A stretch of 64,000 nt of DNA from Falsiroseomonas sp050563525 (GCF_050563525.1 NZ_JBNXUN010000001.1:806001-870000), one strand, 5' to 3'; counted from the stretch's first letter, positions 49,771 to 58,934 are shown. The notes: generated from the sequence alone by a model not told the origin. Translations and numbers: made by a program.

Positions 49771-52518
49771 ATGGCGTTGGGGGGTCGCCGGCGGCGGGGC
49801 GGTGGCGGGCTGGATGCCTGGCCGGGCTATGTGGATGCGCTCTCCACGCTGCTCATGGTCATCATCTTCGTGCTGCTAGTCTTCGTGCTGGGCCAGGGGT
49901 TTCTCTCGGTGGCGCTGTCCTCGCGGGACCGGGCGCTGGACCGGTTGAACCGGCAGGTCAGCGAATTGTCGGAACTGCTGTCGCTGGAACGCGGCCAGGC
50001 GGAGGAGCTGCGCGGCTCGCTCGGGCGGCTGACGGAGGATCTGCGGGTCGCCGTGGCGGCGCGGGATGTGGCGCTGGAGGGAGCCTCCGCGTTGCGCGAG
50101 GAGCGCGACCGGCTGGTGGGTGAGCGGGATGCGGCGCGCGGCGAGCGCTCCCGCCTTTCGGCGCGGCTTGCGGACCTGGAATTGTCGGCCCGCGATGGCT
50201 CGGCGCGCATCGCGGAGCTGGAGGGCCGGCTGGCGGAGGCGCAGGCACGGGCCGAGGCGGCGGGCGGCGACACCGCGCGCACCGTGCGCACGCTGACCGA
50301 TGCGCAGCGGCTGCTCGCGGCGGAACGCGCCGCGCTGGAGGCGGTGCGGCGGGACCTGGCGACGGTGCGGGGCACCGTGGAGACTCTCGGTCGGGACCTG
50401 GCGGGTGAACGCTCGGCGCGGGAGGCCACAGCGCAGGACCTCGCCGTGCAGCAGCGGGAGGCACAGGCGCTGGCGCGCGACCTGGCGGCCGAACGCACGG
50501 TACGCGGCGCGACGGAGGCCGAGCTGGCGGAGGCGCGGGCGCTGTCGGCGCGGGAGCTGGCGGCACGGCGGCAGGAGGCGGAGGGACTGGCGCGCGAGTT
50601 GGCGGCGGCGCGGGCGGTGCTGGAGGCGGCGCAGCGGGACGCGGCGGAGGCGCAGGGCTCGGCGCAGGCATTGTCGCGCGACCTGGCGGCGGAGCGCGCG
50701 GCGCGGCAGGCGACCGCGCAGGAACTGGCGCAGGCGCGCGCCACCGCGGCGCGGGACCTGGAGGAACGGCGGCGCGAGGCGGCGGCACTGGCGGCGGAAC
50801 TGGCGCAGGCACGGGCCGGGCTGGAGGCGGCGCGGCGCGACCTGGCGGCGCTGCGGGCGGAGGCCGAGCGGCTCGACCAGACCGTGACGGCGGACCGCGC
50901 GACGATCCAGGGCCGGCTGTCCGACATCGCCAGCCTGACGCAGCAGATCTCGGCCCTGCAGGCGCTGCGGGACCAGGTGGAACGCCAGGCGCAGCAGGCG
51001 CTGGCGCAGGCGGAGGGCGAGGCGCGGCAGCGGACCTCGGTGGAACAGGCGCGGGACGAGGCGCTGGCGCTGCTCCGAACTGAACAGGCGCGCGTGGCGC
51101 AGGCCGAACAGGGCCGGACCGCCGCGGCGCAACTGGCCTCGGAGGCCAATCGCCGAGCGGCGGAGGAGGAGCGGCGGCGGGCGGCGGCCGAGGCGCAGGC
51201 GGGCGAGTTCGGCCGGCTGTCCGAAAGCGCCCGCGCCCAGGTGGCGCTGCTGACCCGGCAGCTCGAAGCCTTGCGGGCAGAGATGTCCCGCGTCGCCGGC
51301 GCGCTGGATGCGGCGGAGGATGCCGGGCGGGACAAGGAGGCGCAGATCGTGGCGCTCGGCCAGCGTCTGAACGTGGCACTGGCGGCGCGGGTCGAGGAGT
51401 TGCAGCAATATCGCTCCGACTTCTTCGGCCGGCTGCGGCGCGTGCTTGGCGAACGGCCGGAGGTGCGTATCGTCGGCGACCGCTTCGTGTTCCAGTCGGA
51501 GGTGCTGTTCCCGGTCGGATCGGCGGAGATGTCGCCGGCTGGGCAGCAGCAGATGCGGGAGCTGGGCACGGTGCTTCTGGAACTGTCGCGGCAGTTTCCG
51601 GCCGATCTCGGCTGGCTGCTACGCGTCGATGGGCATGCCGACCGCAGCCCGATCCGTGGCGGCGGGCGCAATGCGAACTGGGAATTGTCAGCGGCGCGGG
51701 CGCTGGCGGTGGCGCGGCTGCTGATCGACGCCGGGCTGCCGGCCAACCGAGTCGCCGCCGCCGCCTTCGGCGACACCCAGCCGCTGGATGACCGCGACAC
51801 GCCCGACGCGCTGGCACGCAACCGGCGGATCGAGCTGCGGCTGGAGCCGGCCCCCACGGGTTCGCTGCCCCAGCGGGCCGCGGCCCCGGCGGCGCCGGAC
51901 CTGCGGCGCGTCCTGGCGGAGGTCGCGCAGGGCCAGGCCTGCGCGCGACTTGCGGTGACTGGCGACGACCCGCCGCGCCTGACCGGCGTCGCCCGGCGTG
52001 CCGCCGAGCCGGCGCTGCGCGGTGCCCTGCAGGCGCGCGGCGCGCCGGCGGAGGCCCTGGCGGTGAGTGGCTTCGAGGGGCCGTATTGCGAGGTGTTGGC
52101 CGTGCTGCGCCAGGCACCGATGGAGGGCGGCCTGGGACTGGTGGGCAGCGGTCCGCAGCCGGATGGGGCGGCGCTGCGCTTCGACGTCGCCATGCCGGGC
52201 TGGGGCGGGCAGCTTGCACTCTACTATCTGTCCACCAGCGGCGAAGCGGTGCGACTGGACCAGCGCACAGGGTTGCCGGCAGGGGCGCGGCTTCGGCTCG
52301 GCGAGGCCGGCTCCGGTCCCTGGCTGGTGGAAGCGCCGTTCGGCACGGACATGGTGCTGGCTCTGGCGAGCGAGGGGCCGCTGCTCGCCGCCTCGCAGTC
52401 GCAAGTGCAACCGGTGGCGGACTTCGCCGCGGCCCTGGCCTCGGCCATGGAGGCGGCGCGGCGGGAAGGGCGGCGGGTCGCGGCGCGGGCCATCGTCGTG
52501 CAGACGGTGCCGCGGTGA
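49771..52518 (+). CDS. MotB-like channel partner with giant periplasmic coiled coil, OmpA domain and DUF4384-like tail
   Basis: This encodes 915 residues. A basic start and one membrane helix (about 22-42) with AWPGYVDALSTLLMVIIFVL carry D22 where MotB has its proton-binding aspartate. About 500 residues of Ala/Glu/Arg-rich coiled coil follow (50-560). An OmpA/MotB peptidoglycan-binding domain (about 565-695) has VLFPVGSAEMSPAGQQQM, VDGHADRSPI and NANWELSAARALAVARLLID. The last 200 residues resemble DUF4384-type beta domains (VEAPFGTDMVLALASEGPLL). With the MotA-like protein it should form a proton-driven motor or force transducer spanning the periplasm. The coiled coil could reach far beyond the inner membrane. 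The purpose is unknown. Confidence 0.82.
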   Translation: MALGGRRRRGGGGLDAWPGYVDALSTLLMVIIFVLLVFVLGQGFLSVALSSRDRALDRLNRQVSELSELLSLERGQAEELRGSLGRLTEDLRVAVAARDVALEGASALREERDRLVGERDAARGERSRLSARLADLELSARDGSARIAELEGRLAEAQARAEAAGGDTARTVRTLTDAQRLLAAERAALEAVRRDLATVRGTVETLGRDLAGERSAREATAQDLAVQQREAQALARDLAAERTVRGATEAELAEARALSARELAARRQEAEGLARELAAARAVLEAAQRDAAEAQGSAQALSRDLAAERAARQATAQELAQARATAARDLEERRREAAALAAELAQARAGLEAARRDLAALRAEAERLDQTVTADRATIQGRLSDIASLTQQISALQALRDQVERQAQQALAQAEGEARQRTSVEQARDEALALLRTEQARVAQAEQGRTAAAQLASEANRRAAEEERRRAAAEAQAGEFGRLSESARAQVALLTRQLEALRAEMSRVAGALDAAEDAGRDKEAQIVALGQRLNVALAARVEELQQYRSDFFGRLRRVLGERPEVRIVGDRFVFQSEVLFPVGSAEMSPAGQQQMRELGTVLLELSRQFPADLGWLLRVDGHADRSPIRGGGRNANWELSAARALAVARLLIDAGLPANRVAAAAFGDTQPLDDRDTPDALARNRRIELRLEPAPTGSLPQRAAAPAAPDLRRVLAEVAQGQACARLAVTGDDPPRLTGVARRAAEPALRGALQARGAPAEALAVSGFEGPYCEVLAVLRQAPMEGGLGLVGSGPQPDGAALRFDVAMPGWGGQLALYYLSTSGEAVRLDQRTGLPAGARLRLGEAGSGPWLVEAPFGTDMVLALASEGPLLAASQSQVQPVADFAAALASAMEAARREGRRVAARAIVVQTVPR

Positions 52519-53222
52519 TGGGCCAGGCGATCGGGCGAGTCACCGCCCTCACCCGCTTTCCCGTCAAGTCCATGGCGGGCGAGGCGCTGGAGGCGGCCGA
52601 GTTGCGCTGGTCCGGGCTGGCGGGCGACCGGCAGTACAGCTTCCTGCGTAGCACCAGCCGCAGCCATTTCCCCTGGCTGACGGGACGCCAGGTTCCGGGG
52701 CTGGTGCGCCATGCGGCGCGCTACCTGGAGCCCGGGAGCCTGCGGACTTCGCCCGTCGAGGTGACCGACCCCGACGGGCGCGCCATGGCGCTTGATGATC
52801 CGGCGCTGGCGGAAGCCCTGGCGGCGGAGGCCGGGGAGCCGGTGGCGCTGCTGCATCTCGGCCGCGGCGCTTATGATTCGATGCCGGTCTCGCTGGTGAC
52901 GACGGGCAGCCTGGCGCGGCTCGATGCGGCGCATGGAACAGCACTGGATACGCGGCGCTTCCGCATCAACATCGTCATCGAGAGCGAGGCGGAGGAAGCC
53001 GGCTGGCAGTCCCGCCGCATCGCCATCGGCGAAGCGGAGCTGATGGTCAGCGGGCCGGCGCCGCGCTGCGCCATGGTCACCATCTGCCCCGATACGGCGC
53101 GGCGCGATGCCACCGTGCTGCGGACCGTGGCGGAGCATTTCGGCAACGACCTCGGCATCTATGCCGCCACCGCACGCTGCGGGCCGATCAAGGTTGGCGA
53201 TGCAGTGCGGCTGATGGATTGA
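52518..53222 (+). CDS. MOSC-domain protein
   Basis: This 234-residue protein has an MOSC N-terminal barrel (IGRVTALTRFPVKSMAGEAL, then LAGDRQYSFL) and a MOSC domain. Its conserved cysteine is in APRCAMVTICPDT, where mARC and MOSC enzymes hold molybdenum cofactor. RFRINIVIE and GDAVRLMD are also typical. Members are molybdenum-cofactor oxidoreductases or sulfur carriers. The ATG overlaps the stop of the MotB-like gene by one base (TGATG), so it shares that operon, although a functional link is not evident. Confidence 0.88.
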   Translation: MGQAIGRVTALTRFPVKSMAGEALEAAELRWSGLAGDRQYSFLRSTSRSHFPWLTGRQVPGLVRHAARYLEPGSLRTSPVEVTDPDGRAMALDDPALAEALAAEAGEPVALLHLGRGAYDSMPVSLVTTGSLARLDAAHGTALDTRRFRINIVIESEAEEAGWQSRRIAIGEAELMVSGPAPRCAMVTICPDTARRDATVLRTVAEHFGNDLGIYAATARCGPIKVGDAVRLMD

Positions 53223-53240
53223 GACAGGATCTTCAAACGG

Positions 53241-53882
53241 ATGCCGCCCATGTCCACCCTGCACATCGTCGACCACGCCCTGCTGGCGCACCGCCTGGCG
53301 GAGCTGCGCGATGCGGCCACCCCCTCCCCGCGCTTCCGCAAGCTGCTGGCGGAGATCGGCGCGATCCTGACCCTGGAGGCCACCCGCGACCTGCCGACGG
53401 AGCTGCGCGCTGTCACCACGCCGCTGGTGCGGATGGACCACCGGATGCTGGCTGCGCCGGAGCCGGTGTTGGTCGCGGTGCTGCGCGCCGGGCTCGGGTT
53501 GATGGAGGGTGGCATGCAGGTGCTGCCGGAAGCCCCAGTCGGCCATGTCGGCCTGGTGCGGGACGAGCATACGCTGAAGCCGAGCCAGTACATGCTGCGG
53601 ATGCCGCCGGAAGTCCGCACCCGCGGCGCCATCCTGTTCGACCCGATGCTGGCGACCGGTGGCAGCGCCGTGGCGGCGGTGCAGCGGGTGAAGGAGGCCG
53701 GCGCGCCGCATCTGCGCTTCGTCTGCGTGGTGGCGGCGCCGGAAGGGGTGGCGCGGCTGGCCGCGGCGCATCCGGACGTGCCGATCTACACCGCCGCGCT
53801 GGACGAGAAGCTGGACCACCGCGGCTTCATCGTGCCGGGCCTCGGCGATGCCGGGGACCGCTGCTTCGGCACGGTGGAGTAG
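53241..53882 (+). CDS. upp: Uracil phosphoribosyltransferase
   Basis: This 213-residue salvage enzyme makes UMP from uracil and PRPP. The family opening (LHIVDHALLAHRLAELRDAA), PVLVAVLRAGLGLMEGGMQV, the PRPP loop LFDPMLATGGSAVAAV and the C-terminal uracil-binding region (LDEKLDHRGFIVPGLGDAGD) are all present. The start may be 53250 (MSTLHIVDH), nearer to the usual N-terminus. It follows the MOSC gene by 18 bp and converges on the DUF1491 gene with a 4-bp gap. Confidence 0.95.
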   Translation: MPPMSTLHIVDHALLAHRLAELRDAATPSPRFRKLLAEIGAILTLEATRDLPTELRAVTTPLVRMDHRMLAAPEPVLVAVLRAGLGLMEGGMQVLPEAPVGHVGLVRDEHTLKPSQYMLRMPPEVRTRGAILFDPMLATGGSAVAAVQRVKEAGAPHLRFVCVVAAPEGVARLAAAHPDVPIYTAALDEKLDHRGFIVPGLGDAGDRCFGTVE

Positions 53883-53886
53883 GCGA

Positions 53887-54219
53887 TCAGATCAGCCGGG
53901 CCTCGAAGGGCGGCTTCAGGTCGGGCGCATCGAATTCCACCACCCACAGATCGGGGTCGCGCTGCACCTGGCGCTCGACATAGGCATCGGCCGTAGGCTG
54001 GTCCACCGGGGCGGTGCCGGTGCCGCGCATCCAGGCGGGGCGGCCTTCGGCATCACGGACCTGCGACAGCACCATCATCTCGTTGCGGGCGCGCAGCACG
54101 CACAGGATGCCACCCGCATCCGGGTCGCCCTTGCGCAGCACAGCCCCTGACCGGCCGGCGATATCTGACAGGCGCAGGGCCATGGAAACCCATATGCCTG
54201 CCTTAACCTTCGGTTCCAT
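53887..54219 (-). CDS. DUF1491 family protein
   Basis: This 110-residue protein is typical of Alphaproteobacteria. The family pattern is complete: KAGIWVSMALRLSDIAGRSG, VLRKGDPDAGGILCVLRARN, SQVRDAEGRPAWMRGTGT and DAYVERQVQRDPDLWVVEFD. No function is known. The start at 54219 is required to include the conserved KAGIWV; a shorter start at 54183 would lose it. Confidence 0.88.
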   Translation of the reverse strand: MEPKVKAGIWVSMALRLSDIAGRSGAVLRKGDPDAGGILCVLRARNEMMVLSQVRDAEGRPAWMRGTGTAPVDQPTADAYVERQVQRDPDLWVVEFDAPDLKPPFEARLI

Positions 54220-54360
54220 GCGCCGGATAATCTGCCCATGGCCGGGGCGGCGCAACCCACGGCGCGGTGCTTCAGCCGCCGCAGCAAAGGTGCGGCCGAA
54301 CACCATCTTGCGAAGCCCTCGCCGCCGCGCCATTGACGCGGCGGACGGAGAGACCTCGCC

Positions 54361-54585
54361 ATGGCGAAGACGCAGGAATTGACCGAAGGGCAGCGCGCCT
54401 ATGAGGCGCGGAGGGCGGCGAAGGCCGGGGTCAGCCTCGACAAGTGGCTGGCCGAGAAGGACCGGCGAATCCGCGCCGAGGAAGCTGCCGCGGCGAAGCT
54501 GGCCGCGGCCGAAAAGCCGGCGGAGCCCGAGAAGAAGGGCTGGTTCGGTCGGCTGATGGACCGCGCCAACAAGCCCATCAAGTAG
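54361..54585 (+). CDS. Small charged hypothetical protein
   Basis: This encodes 74 residues. A conserved-looking N-terminus (LTEGQRAYEARRAAKAGVSL with DKWLAEKDRR) is followed by an alanine/glutamate/lysine helix (EEAAAAKLAAAEKPAEPEKK) and the tail GWFGRLMDRANKP. The GGAGAG ribosome site before the ATG is good, and codon usage matches the neighbours. I do not recognise the family; similar small proteins are frequent in Acetobacteraceae. It is convergent with the cytochrome b561 gene. Confidence 0.75.
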   Translation: MAKTQELTEGQRAYEARRAAKAGVSLDKWLAEKDRRIRAEEAAAAKLAAAEKPAEPEKKGWFGRLMDRANKPIK

Positions 54586-54594
54586 CTCCCGCCC

Positions 54595-55185
54595 CTACAG
54601 CATCCGCAGCAGCGTGCCGTCGCGCCGGATGGCGTGGTGGTAGATGGCGCCGCCGATATGCGCGGCCAGCAGCAGCGGGAAGGTCCAGCCGAGCAGGCTG
54701 TGCATCCAGTGCAGCACGCCTGCCAGGGCCGGCGCGGCTTCCATGAACTTCGGCAGGTCGATGAAGCCGAGGAAGGCGGTGGCGCCCTGCATGGGGAAGC
54801 CATAGGCATTGGTGGTGAAGAAGCCGAGCAGTGGCTGGATGATCAGCGCCGCGTACAGCGCGTGGTGCACGAAGGCCGCTGCGCGGCGCTGCGCCGCCGG
54901 CACGTGGTCCGGCAGGACCGGCGCCTTGCTGAAGCCGCGCCAGGCGAGGCGCGCCAGGCTCAGGCCGAGGATCAGCAGGCCGAGGCTCTCATGCAGCGCG
55001 TAGAAGGGCATCTTGGCGTCATCCTTCATGAAGCGGATGACCAGCCCCGTCAGCAGCGCCAGGAACAGCAGCGGCACCGTCAGCCAGTGGAACCACTTGG
55101 CCAGCCGCGAATACTGGCCGTCGGGGTGCAGCGTGTCCCGCCCCTTGATGGGCGCCTGCATCGGCGTCTCCGTCGCCAGGTCCAT
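54595..55185 (-). CDS. Cytochrome b561 family protein
   Basis: This 196-residue membrane protein has four helices. RLAKWFHWLTVPLLFLALLT carries the first heme histidine, FYALHESLGLLILGLSLARL the second, FVHHALYAALIIQPLLGFFT the third, and LHWMHSLLGWTFPLLLAAHI the fourth. The four histidines of the b561 di-heme site are kept. It moves electrons from the quinone pool, for example to superoxide or a periplasmic partner. GGAGG lies before the ATG at 55185. Confidence 0.92.
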   Translation of the reverse strand: MDLATETPMQAPIKGRDTLHPDGQYSRLAKWFHWLTVPLLFLALLTGLVIRFMKDDAKMPFYALHESLGLLILGLSLARLAWRGFSKAPVLPDHVPAAQRRAAAFVHHALYAALIIQPLLGFFTTNAYGFPMQGATAFLGFIDLPKFMEAAPALAGVLHWMHSLLGWTFPLLLAAHIGGAIYHHAIRRDGTLLRML

Positions 55186-55252
55186 GCGCAGCCTGCCTCC
55201 CGTTCGGGCCGCGACTATGGCACGCCGGCCGGCGATCCATGAAAGCGAAACC

Positions 55253-56173
55253 ATGATCGCGGCGCATGCGGATTGGAGCATCGCGCCAGGCAAGCGCTGG
55301 ATGGCGGTGGCGCGGCGGCAGGGCGGAGGCTGGCAGGCGGAGGCGCCAAGGCCGGTCGGCGACACCGCACGCCTGCTGCCGGACCTCCTCGTCCCGGGTC
55401 TGCCGGTGGCGCTGGGGCTGGACCTGCCGCTTGGCGTGCCGCGGGACTGGGCGGCGCTGCGGCCGGAGGCGGATTTCCCGGTCTTTCTGGCGGGGCTGGT
55501 CGATGATCCGGGCTTCTTCCGTGTCGCGGCGACGCTGGCGGAGGTCGCGGCCACCCGGCCCTTCTACCCGGCGCGCGGCATCAAGGGGATGACCCGGGCG
55601 GGCCATGCGGCGGCGCTCGGCCTGGCCGGGCCGCAATCCCTGTCGCGGCTGTGCGACCGGGCGACGGCGACGCGGCCGGCGGGGGCGCCGGTGTTCTGGA
55701 CGCTGGGCGCCAATCAATCGGGCAAGGCGGCGATTGCGGCGTGGCGGGACTGGATTGCGCCGGCACTCGCGGCCGGCGCGCCGGTTGCGCTGTGGCCCTT
55801 CGCCGGCGGGCTGCATGCGCTGCTGGCGCCGGGCCGCGTGGTGCTGGCCGAGGTCTACCCGGCGGAGGCGCTGCGCCAGCTCGGCCTGCGGCTGGCCGGC
55901 AGCAAGCGGATGCAGGCGCCGCGCAGGGCGATGGCGGCGGCGCTGAGGGCAGTGATGGCGCGTCTGCGGGTGGACCCCTCCCCGACCCTTGCCGCCGTCA
56001 TTGCCGATGGCTTCGGCGCCGATGCGGCGGGGGAGGATCGGCTGGATTGCGTGCTCGGCCTGCTGGCGCTGGTCGCAGTGCTGGATGGGGCGCGGCCGGA
56101 CCATGTGCCGGACGACCCCTGGGTGCGGCGCTGGGAAGGCTGGGTGCTGGGGCAGACCGACCTGCCGCGATGA
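55253..56173 (+). CDS. DUF429-like protein (predicted RNase H-fold)
   Basis: In this 306-residue protein, AHADWSIAPGKRWMAVARRQ at the start, VALGLDLPLGVPRDW, VVLAEVYPAEALRQLGLRLA and GEDRLDCVLGLLALVAVLDG near the end are the acidic motifs of DUF429, a predicted nuclease-like fold of the ribonuclease H class. No activity has been shown for most members. The ATG at 55253 is used. The DUF421 gene follows after 58 bp on the same strand. Confidence 0.7.
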   Translation: MIAAHADWSIAPGKRWMAVARRQGGGWQAEAPRPVGDTARLLPDLLVPGLPVALGLDLPLGVPRDWAALRPEADFPVFLAGLVDDPGFFRVAATLAEVAATRPFYPARGIKGMTRAGHAAALGLAGPQSLSRLCDRATATRPAGAPVFWTLGANQSGKAAIAAWRDWIAPALAAGAPVALWPFAGGLHALLAPGRVVLAEVYPAEALRQLGLRLAGSKRMQAPRRAMAAALRAVMARLRVDPSPTLAAVIADGFGADAAGEDRLDCVLGLLALVAVLDGARPDHVPDDPWVRRWEGWVLGQTDLPR

Positions 56174-56231
56174 CAGGCGCCCGGAGCGAAACCGGCATCG
56201 CGCGCGTTGTCCGTCTGCCACCCGATCGCAG

Positions 56232-56756
56232 ATGGAGCCGCCCCCGGTGTTGTTCGAAAGTTGGTTCGGGCTCCTGCGCGTGCTGGTGGTCGGCACGTTG
56301 GCCTATGCGGCGCTGGTCCTGCTGCTGCGGGTCTCGGGCAAGCGCACGCTGGCGAAGCTGGATGCCTTCGACCTGATCGTCAACGTGGCCCTCGGCTCGA
56401 CGCTGGCGACGGTGCTGCTGAGCAAGTCCGTCGCCCTGGCGGAGGGATTGGCCGCCTTCGCGCTGCTGGCGGGACTGCAATATGCGGTGGCGTGGCTGTC
56501 AGTGCGGTCACCGCGCTTCAGCGACCTGGTGAAGTCCGAACCGACGCTGCTGCTGCATCGCGGCCGGTTCCTGGAGGGCGCGATGCGGGCACAGCGAGTG
56601 ACGCGGGCGGAAATCCTGGCCGCCTTGCGCAGCTCCGGGGCGGCCGAGCCGGGACAGGTGGCGGCGGTCGTGCTGGAAACCGACGGCAGCCTGAGCATCG
56701 TCCAGGGCTCCGCCAGTGGCGCAGGTGCGCTGGAAGGCGTCGGTGGCTCCCGCTAG
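56232..56756 (+). CDS. DUF421 (YetF-like) membrane protein
   Basis: This 174-residue protein has three N-terminal helices (about 12-34, 43-65, 68-86) with VSGKRTLAKLDAFDLIVNVA and LGSTLATVLLSKSVAL. The cytoplasmic YetF domain follows with EPTLLLHRGRFLEGAMRAQR, VTRAEILAALRSSGAAEPGQ and AVVLETDGSLSIV. Family members are of unknown function; the C-terminal fold is a small alpha/beta dimer. It converges on panE with a 4-bp overlap. Confidence 0.9.
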   Translation: MEPPPVLFESWFGLLRVLVVGTLAYAALVLLLRVSGKRTLAKLDAFDLIVNVALGSTLATVLLSKSVALAEGLAAFALLAGLQYAVAWLSVRSPRFSDLVKSEPTLLLHRGRFLEGAMRAQRVTRAEILAALRSSGAAEPGQVAAVVLETDGSLSIVQGSASGAGALEGVGGSR

Positions 56757-57739
56757 GCTTTCACGTCCGGGTACAGACCCGCCGCGCGCGAGGCCTGCTT
56801 CGCCAGCGCGACCAGCAGGTCGAGCTGCGGGGTCGGCGTGCCGGTCATCCGCGCCAGTTGCAGCGGGATTTCGAAGATGCCGTCGATCTCCATCGGCCGG
56901 CCGATCTCGAGGTCCTGCAGGATGGAGGGCTTGTGCGCCATGTTGGCGCCGGCCACGCGCTCGATTGCGGCATCGGGCAAGTGGATGCCGAGTGCTGCGG
57001 CAATCGCGCGGGCTTCCTCCGCGCTGCGCCGGGCGGCCTGGCGCAGCACCGGGTCGGCGAAGGTGTCGCGCACGCCGCGGCGGGACAGCACGGTGAGCGG
57101 GCCGTTGGACAGGTTCCCGAGCAGCTTGGACCAGACTTCGAAGCGGATGTCGGGCGTCACTGGCGAAGGCATGCCGCCGGCCGCCAAGACGGCTGAGATG
57201 GCCTGGGCGCGGGCGGAGACGGCGCCGTCCGGCTCGCCCAGGATGACGCGGATGTTGCCGTGTTCGGAATGCACCACGCCGGGGGCCACCACCTCGGCCG
57301 CGGAATAGACCACGCCGCCGATGGTCCGGCCGATGCCGACGGCGCGTTCCAGCGCGCCGTCCGGGTCGACCTCCGGCAGCCGGCGGCCTTCGTGCGGGCC
57401 GGGTTGGGCCAGGAAGTACCACCAGGGGATGCCGTTCATCACGAAGGCGACGGCGGTATCCGGCCCCAGCAGCGGGGCGATGCCGGCAGCGACCGCGGGC
57501 AGCGCCGGGGCCTTGACGGTGACGATGACGGCATCCTGCGCGCCGAGGTCCGACGGGTTCTCGCTGGCCTTCGGGTGGCTGAGATGGGTGCCGTCATGGG
57601 CGTGGACGGTCAGGCCATTCGCCTGGATCGCCGCCAAGTGCGCGCCGCGCGCCACCAGCGAAACCTCAGCCCCGCCGCGCGCCAGGCGCGCCGCGATATG
57701 CCCGCCGATGGCGCCGGCGCCGTAGACGCAGATTTTCAT
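56753..57739 (-). CDS. panE: Ketopantoate reductase family protein
   Basis: This 328-residue NADPH-dependent reductase has the nucleotide-binding start MKICVYGAGAIGGHIAARLA, VNG-like VMNGIPWWYF, the catalytic lysine in RFEVWSKLLGNLSNGPLTVL, and the C-terminal SILQDLEIGRPMEIDGI. PanE makes pantoate for coenzyme A. The family also includes reductases for other 2-keto acids, and the insert PGPHEGRRLPEVDPDGALER after VMNG points to a subgroup that may differ. The ATG at 57739 has GGGAAGG 8 nt upstream. Confidence 0.82.
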   Translation of the reverse strand: MKICVYGAGAIGGHIAARLARGGAEVSLVARGAHLAAIQANGLTVHAHDGTHLSHPKASENPSDLGAQDAVIVTVKAPALPAVAAGIAPLLGPDTAVAFVMNGIPWWYFLAQPGPHEGRRLPEVDPDGALERAVGIGRTIGGVVYSAAEVVAPGVVHSEHGNIRVILGEPDGAVSARAQAISAVLAAGGMPSPVTPDIRFEVWSKLLGNLSNGPLTVLSRRGVRDTFADPVLRQAARRSAEEARAIAAALGIHLPDAAIERVAGANMAHKPSILQDLEIGRPMEIDGIFEIPLQLARMTGTPTPQLDLLVALAKQASRAAGLYPDVKA

Positions 57740-57758
57740 AGGCATGGCCTTCCCTGGA

Positions 57759-58934
57759 TCAGGCGAGCAGTTCGAGCGCCGCGCGGGACAGCACCTGGAC
57801 GCCGTTGCCGATGCAGGCCTCGTCGGGCTGGTAGTGTGCGTTGTGCAGGCGGTCGTCACGGCCGGGGGCGCCGCTGCCGATGCGGAGGTGGAAGGACGGC
57901 GCGCGGGCGGCGAATTCGGAGAAATCCTCGGAGCCCATGGAGGGTTCGCCCTCCTCCGTCACGTCGCCGAACTGCGCGGCGACAGCGGCCAGCACCGGTC
58001 CCATCACCCGGTCGTCATTCACCAGTGGCGGCACCATGCGCTGGTAGTCCAGCGCGCACTCCACCCGCATCGCGACCTCCAGCCCCGCAGCGAGGCGGCG
58101 GATCGCCGATTCGGCGGTGGTGCGGGCGGCTTCGTGCAGGGTGCGGACGGTGCCCTTCAGGTGCACCCGTTCGGGGATGATGTTGTAGGTGGTGCCGCCG
58201 GTGAACTGGCCGATGGTGACGACGGCGGGGTGCAGCGGCCTGACCTCGCGGCTCACCACGGTCTGCACCTGCGCCACGAAGCTGCTGGCGGCGACGATCG
58301 GGTCGATGGCGGCGTAGGGGTGCGCCGCGTGGCCGGACTTGCCGCGCACGACCAGGTCAAAGCGGTCCGACGCCGCGAGGCAGGCGCCGCGGGCGAAGCC
58401 GAAGCGGCCGACCGGCAGGTCCGGCTGGTTGTGGAAGCCGAGCGCGAGGTCCACCCCATCCGCCGCGCCATCGGCGATCATGGCGGCCGCGCCCTGCAGC
58501 ACTTCCTCGGCCGGCTGGAACACGAGCCGCACGCGACCGGCCAGCATCGGCGCCAGGTCCTTCAGCAGGGCTGCGACGCCGAGCAGCGTGGCGGTGTGGA
58601 TGTCGTGGCCGCAGGCGTGCATCTTGCCGGCGACCTGGCTGGCGAAGTCGAGGCCGGTCTCCTCGTGGATCGGCAGCGCGTCCATGTCCGCGCGGATGGC
58701 CAGGGTGGGTCCGGGGCGGCCACCCTCGATGGTGCCGATGACGCCGGTGCCGCCGAGTCCCGTGCGGTGCGGGATGCCCAGGCGCGCGAGTTCGGCGGCG
58801 ACAATACCGGCGGTGCGCGTCTCCTCGAAGGCGAGTTCCGGATGCGTGTGGATGTCCCGCCGGATCGCAACCAGCGCGGGCGTGATCCGGGCGGTTTCCT
58901 CACGGATTCGGCGCTCCGGATCATTGATGCGCAT
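57759..58934 (-). CDS. M20 family amidohydrolase (hippurate hydrolase type)
   Basis: This 391-residue metallohydrolase has the metal-binding set RADMDALPI, KMHACGHDIHTATLLG, FQPAEEVLQGAAAMI (catalytic E) and a final GSEDFSEFAARAPSFHLRIG. The Cys in HACGH bridges the metals. The dimerisation domain has GKSGHAAHPYAAIDPI. Members remove acyl groups from amino acids (hippurate, N-acetyl amino acids, IAA conjugates). GGAG stands before the ATG at 58934; a GTG at 58949 is possible. panE follows after 19 bp, so the two are cotranscribed. Confidence 0.9.
   Translation of the reverse strand: MRINDPERRIREETARITPALVAIRRDIHTHPELAFEETRTAGIVAAELARLGIPHRTGLGGTGVIGTIEGGRPGPTLAIRADMDALPIHEETGLDFASQVAGKMHACGHDIHTATLLGVAALLKDLAPMLAGRVRLVFQPAEEVLQGAAAMIADGAADGVDLALGFHNQPDLPVGRFGFARGACLAASDRFDLVVRGKSGHAAHPYAAIDPIVAASSFVAQVQTVVSREVRPLHPAVVTIGQFTGGTTYNIIPERVHLKGTVRTLHEAARTTAESAIRRLAAGLEVAMRVECALDYQRMVPPLVNDDRVMGPVLAAVAAQFGDVTEEGEPSMGSEDFSEFAARAPSFHLRIGSGAPGRDDRLHNAHYQPDEACIGNGVQVLSRAALELLA

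Noticed and set aside
48199..52518. Assignment of the MotA/MotB-like operon as a Zorya defence system
   Set aside because: No ZorC, ZorD or ZorE gene is present, the long coiled coil is in the MotB-like rather than the MotA-like protein, and the neighbours are housekeeping genes.
49958..52654. An 898-codon Pro/Ala/Arg-rich minus-strand frame
   Set aside because: Antisense of the Ala/Glu/Arg coiled-coil gene; no ribosome site or known motif.
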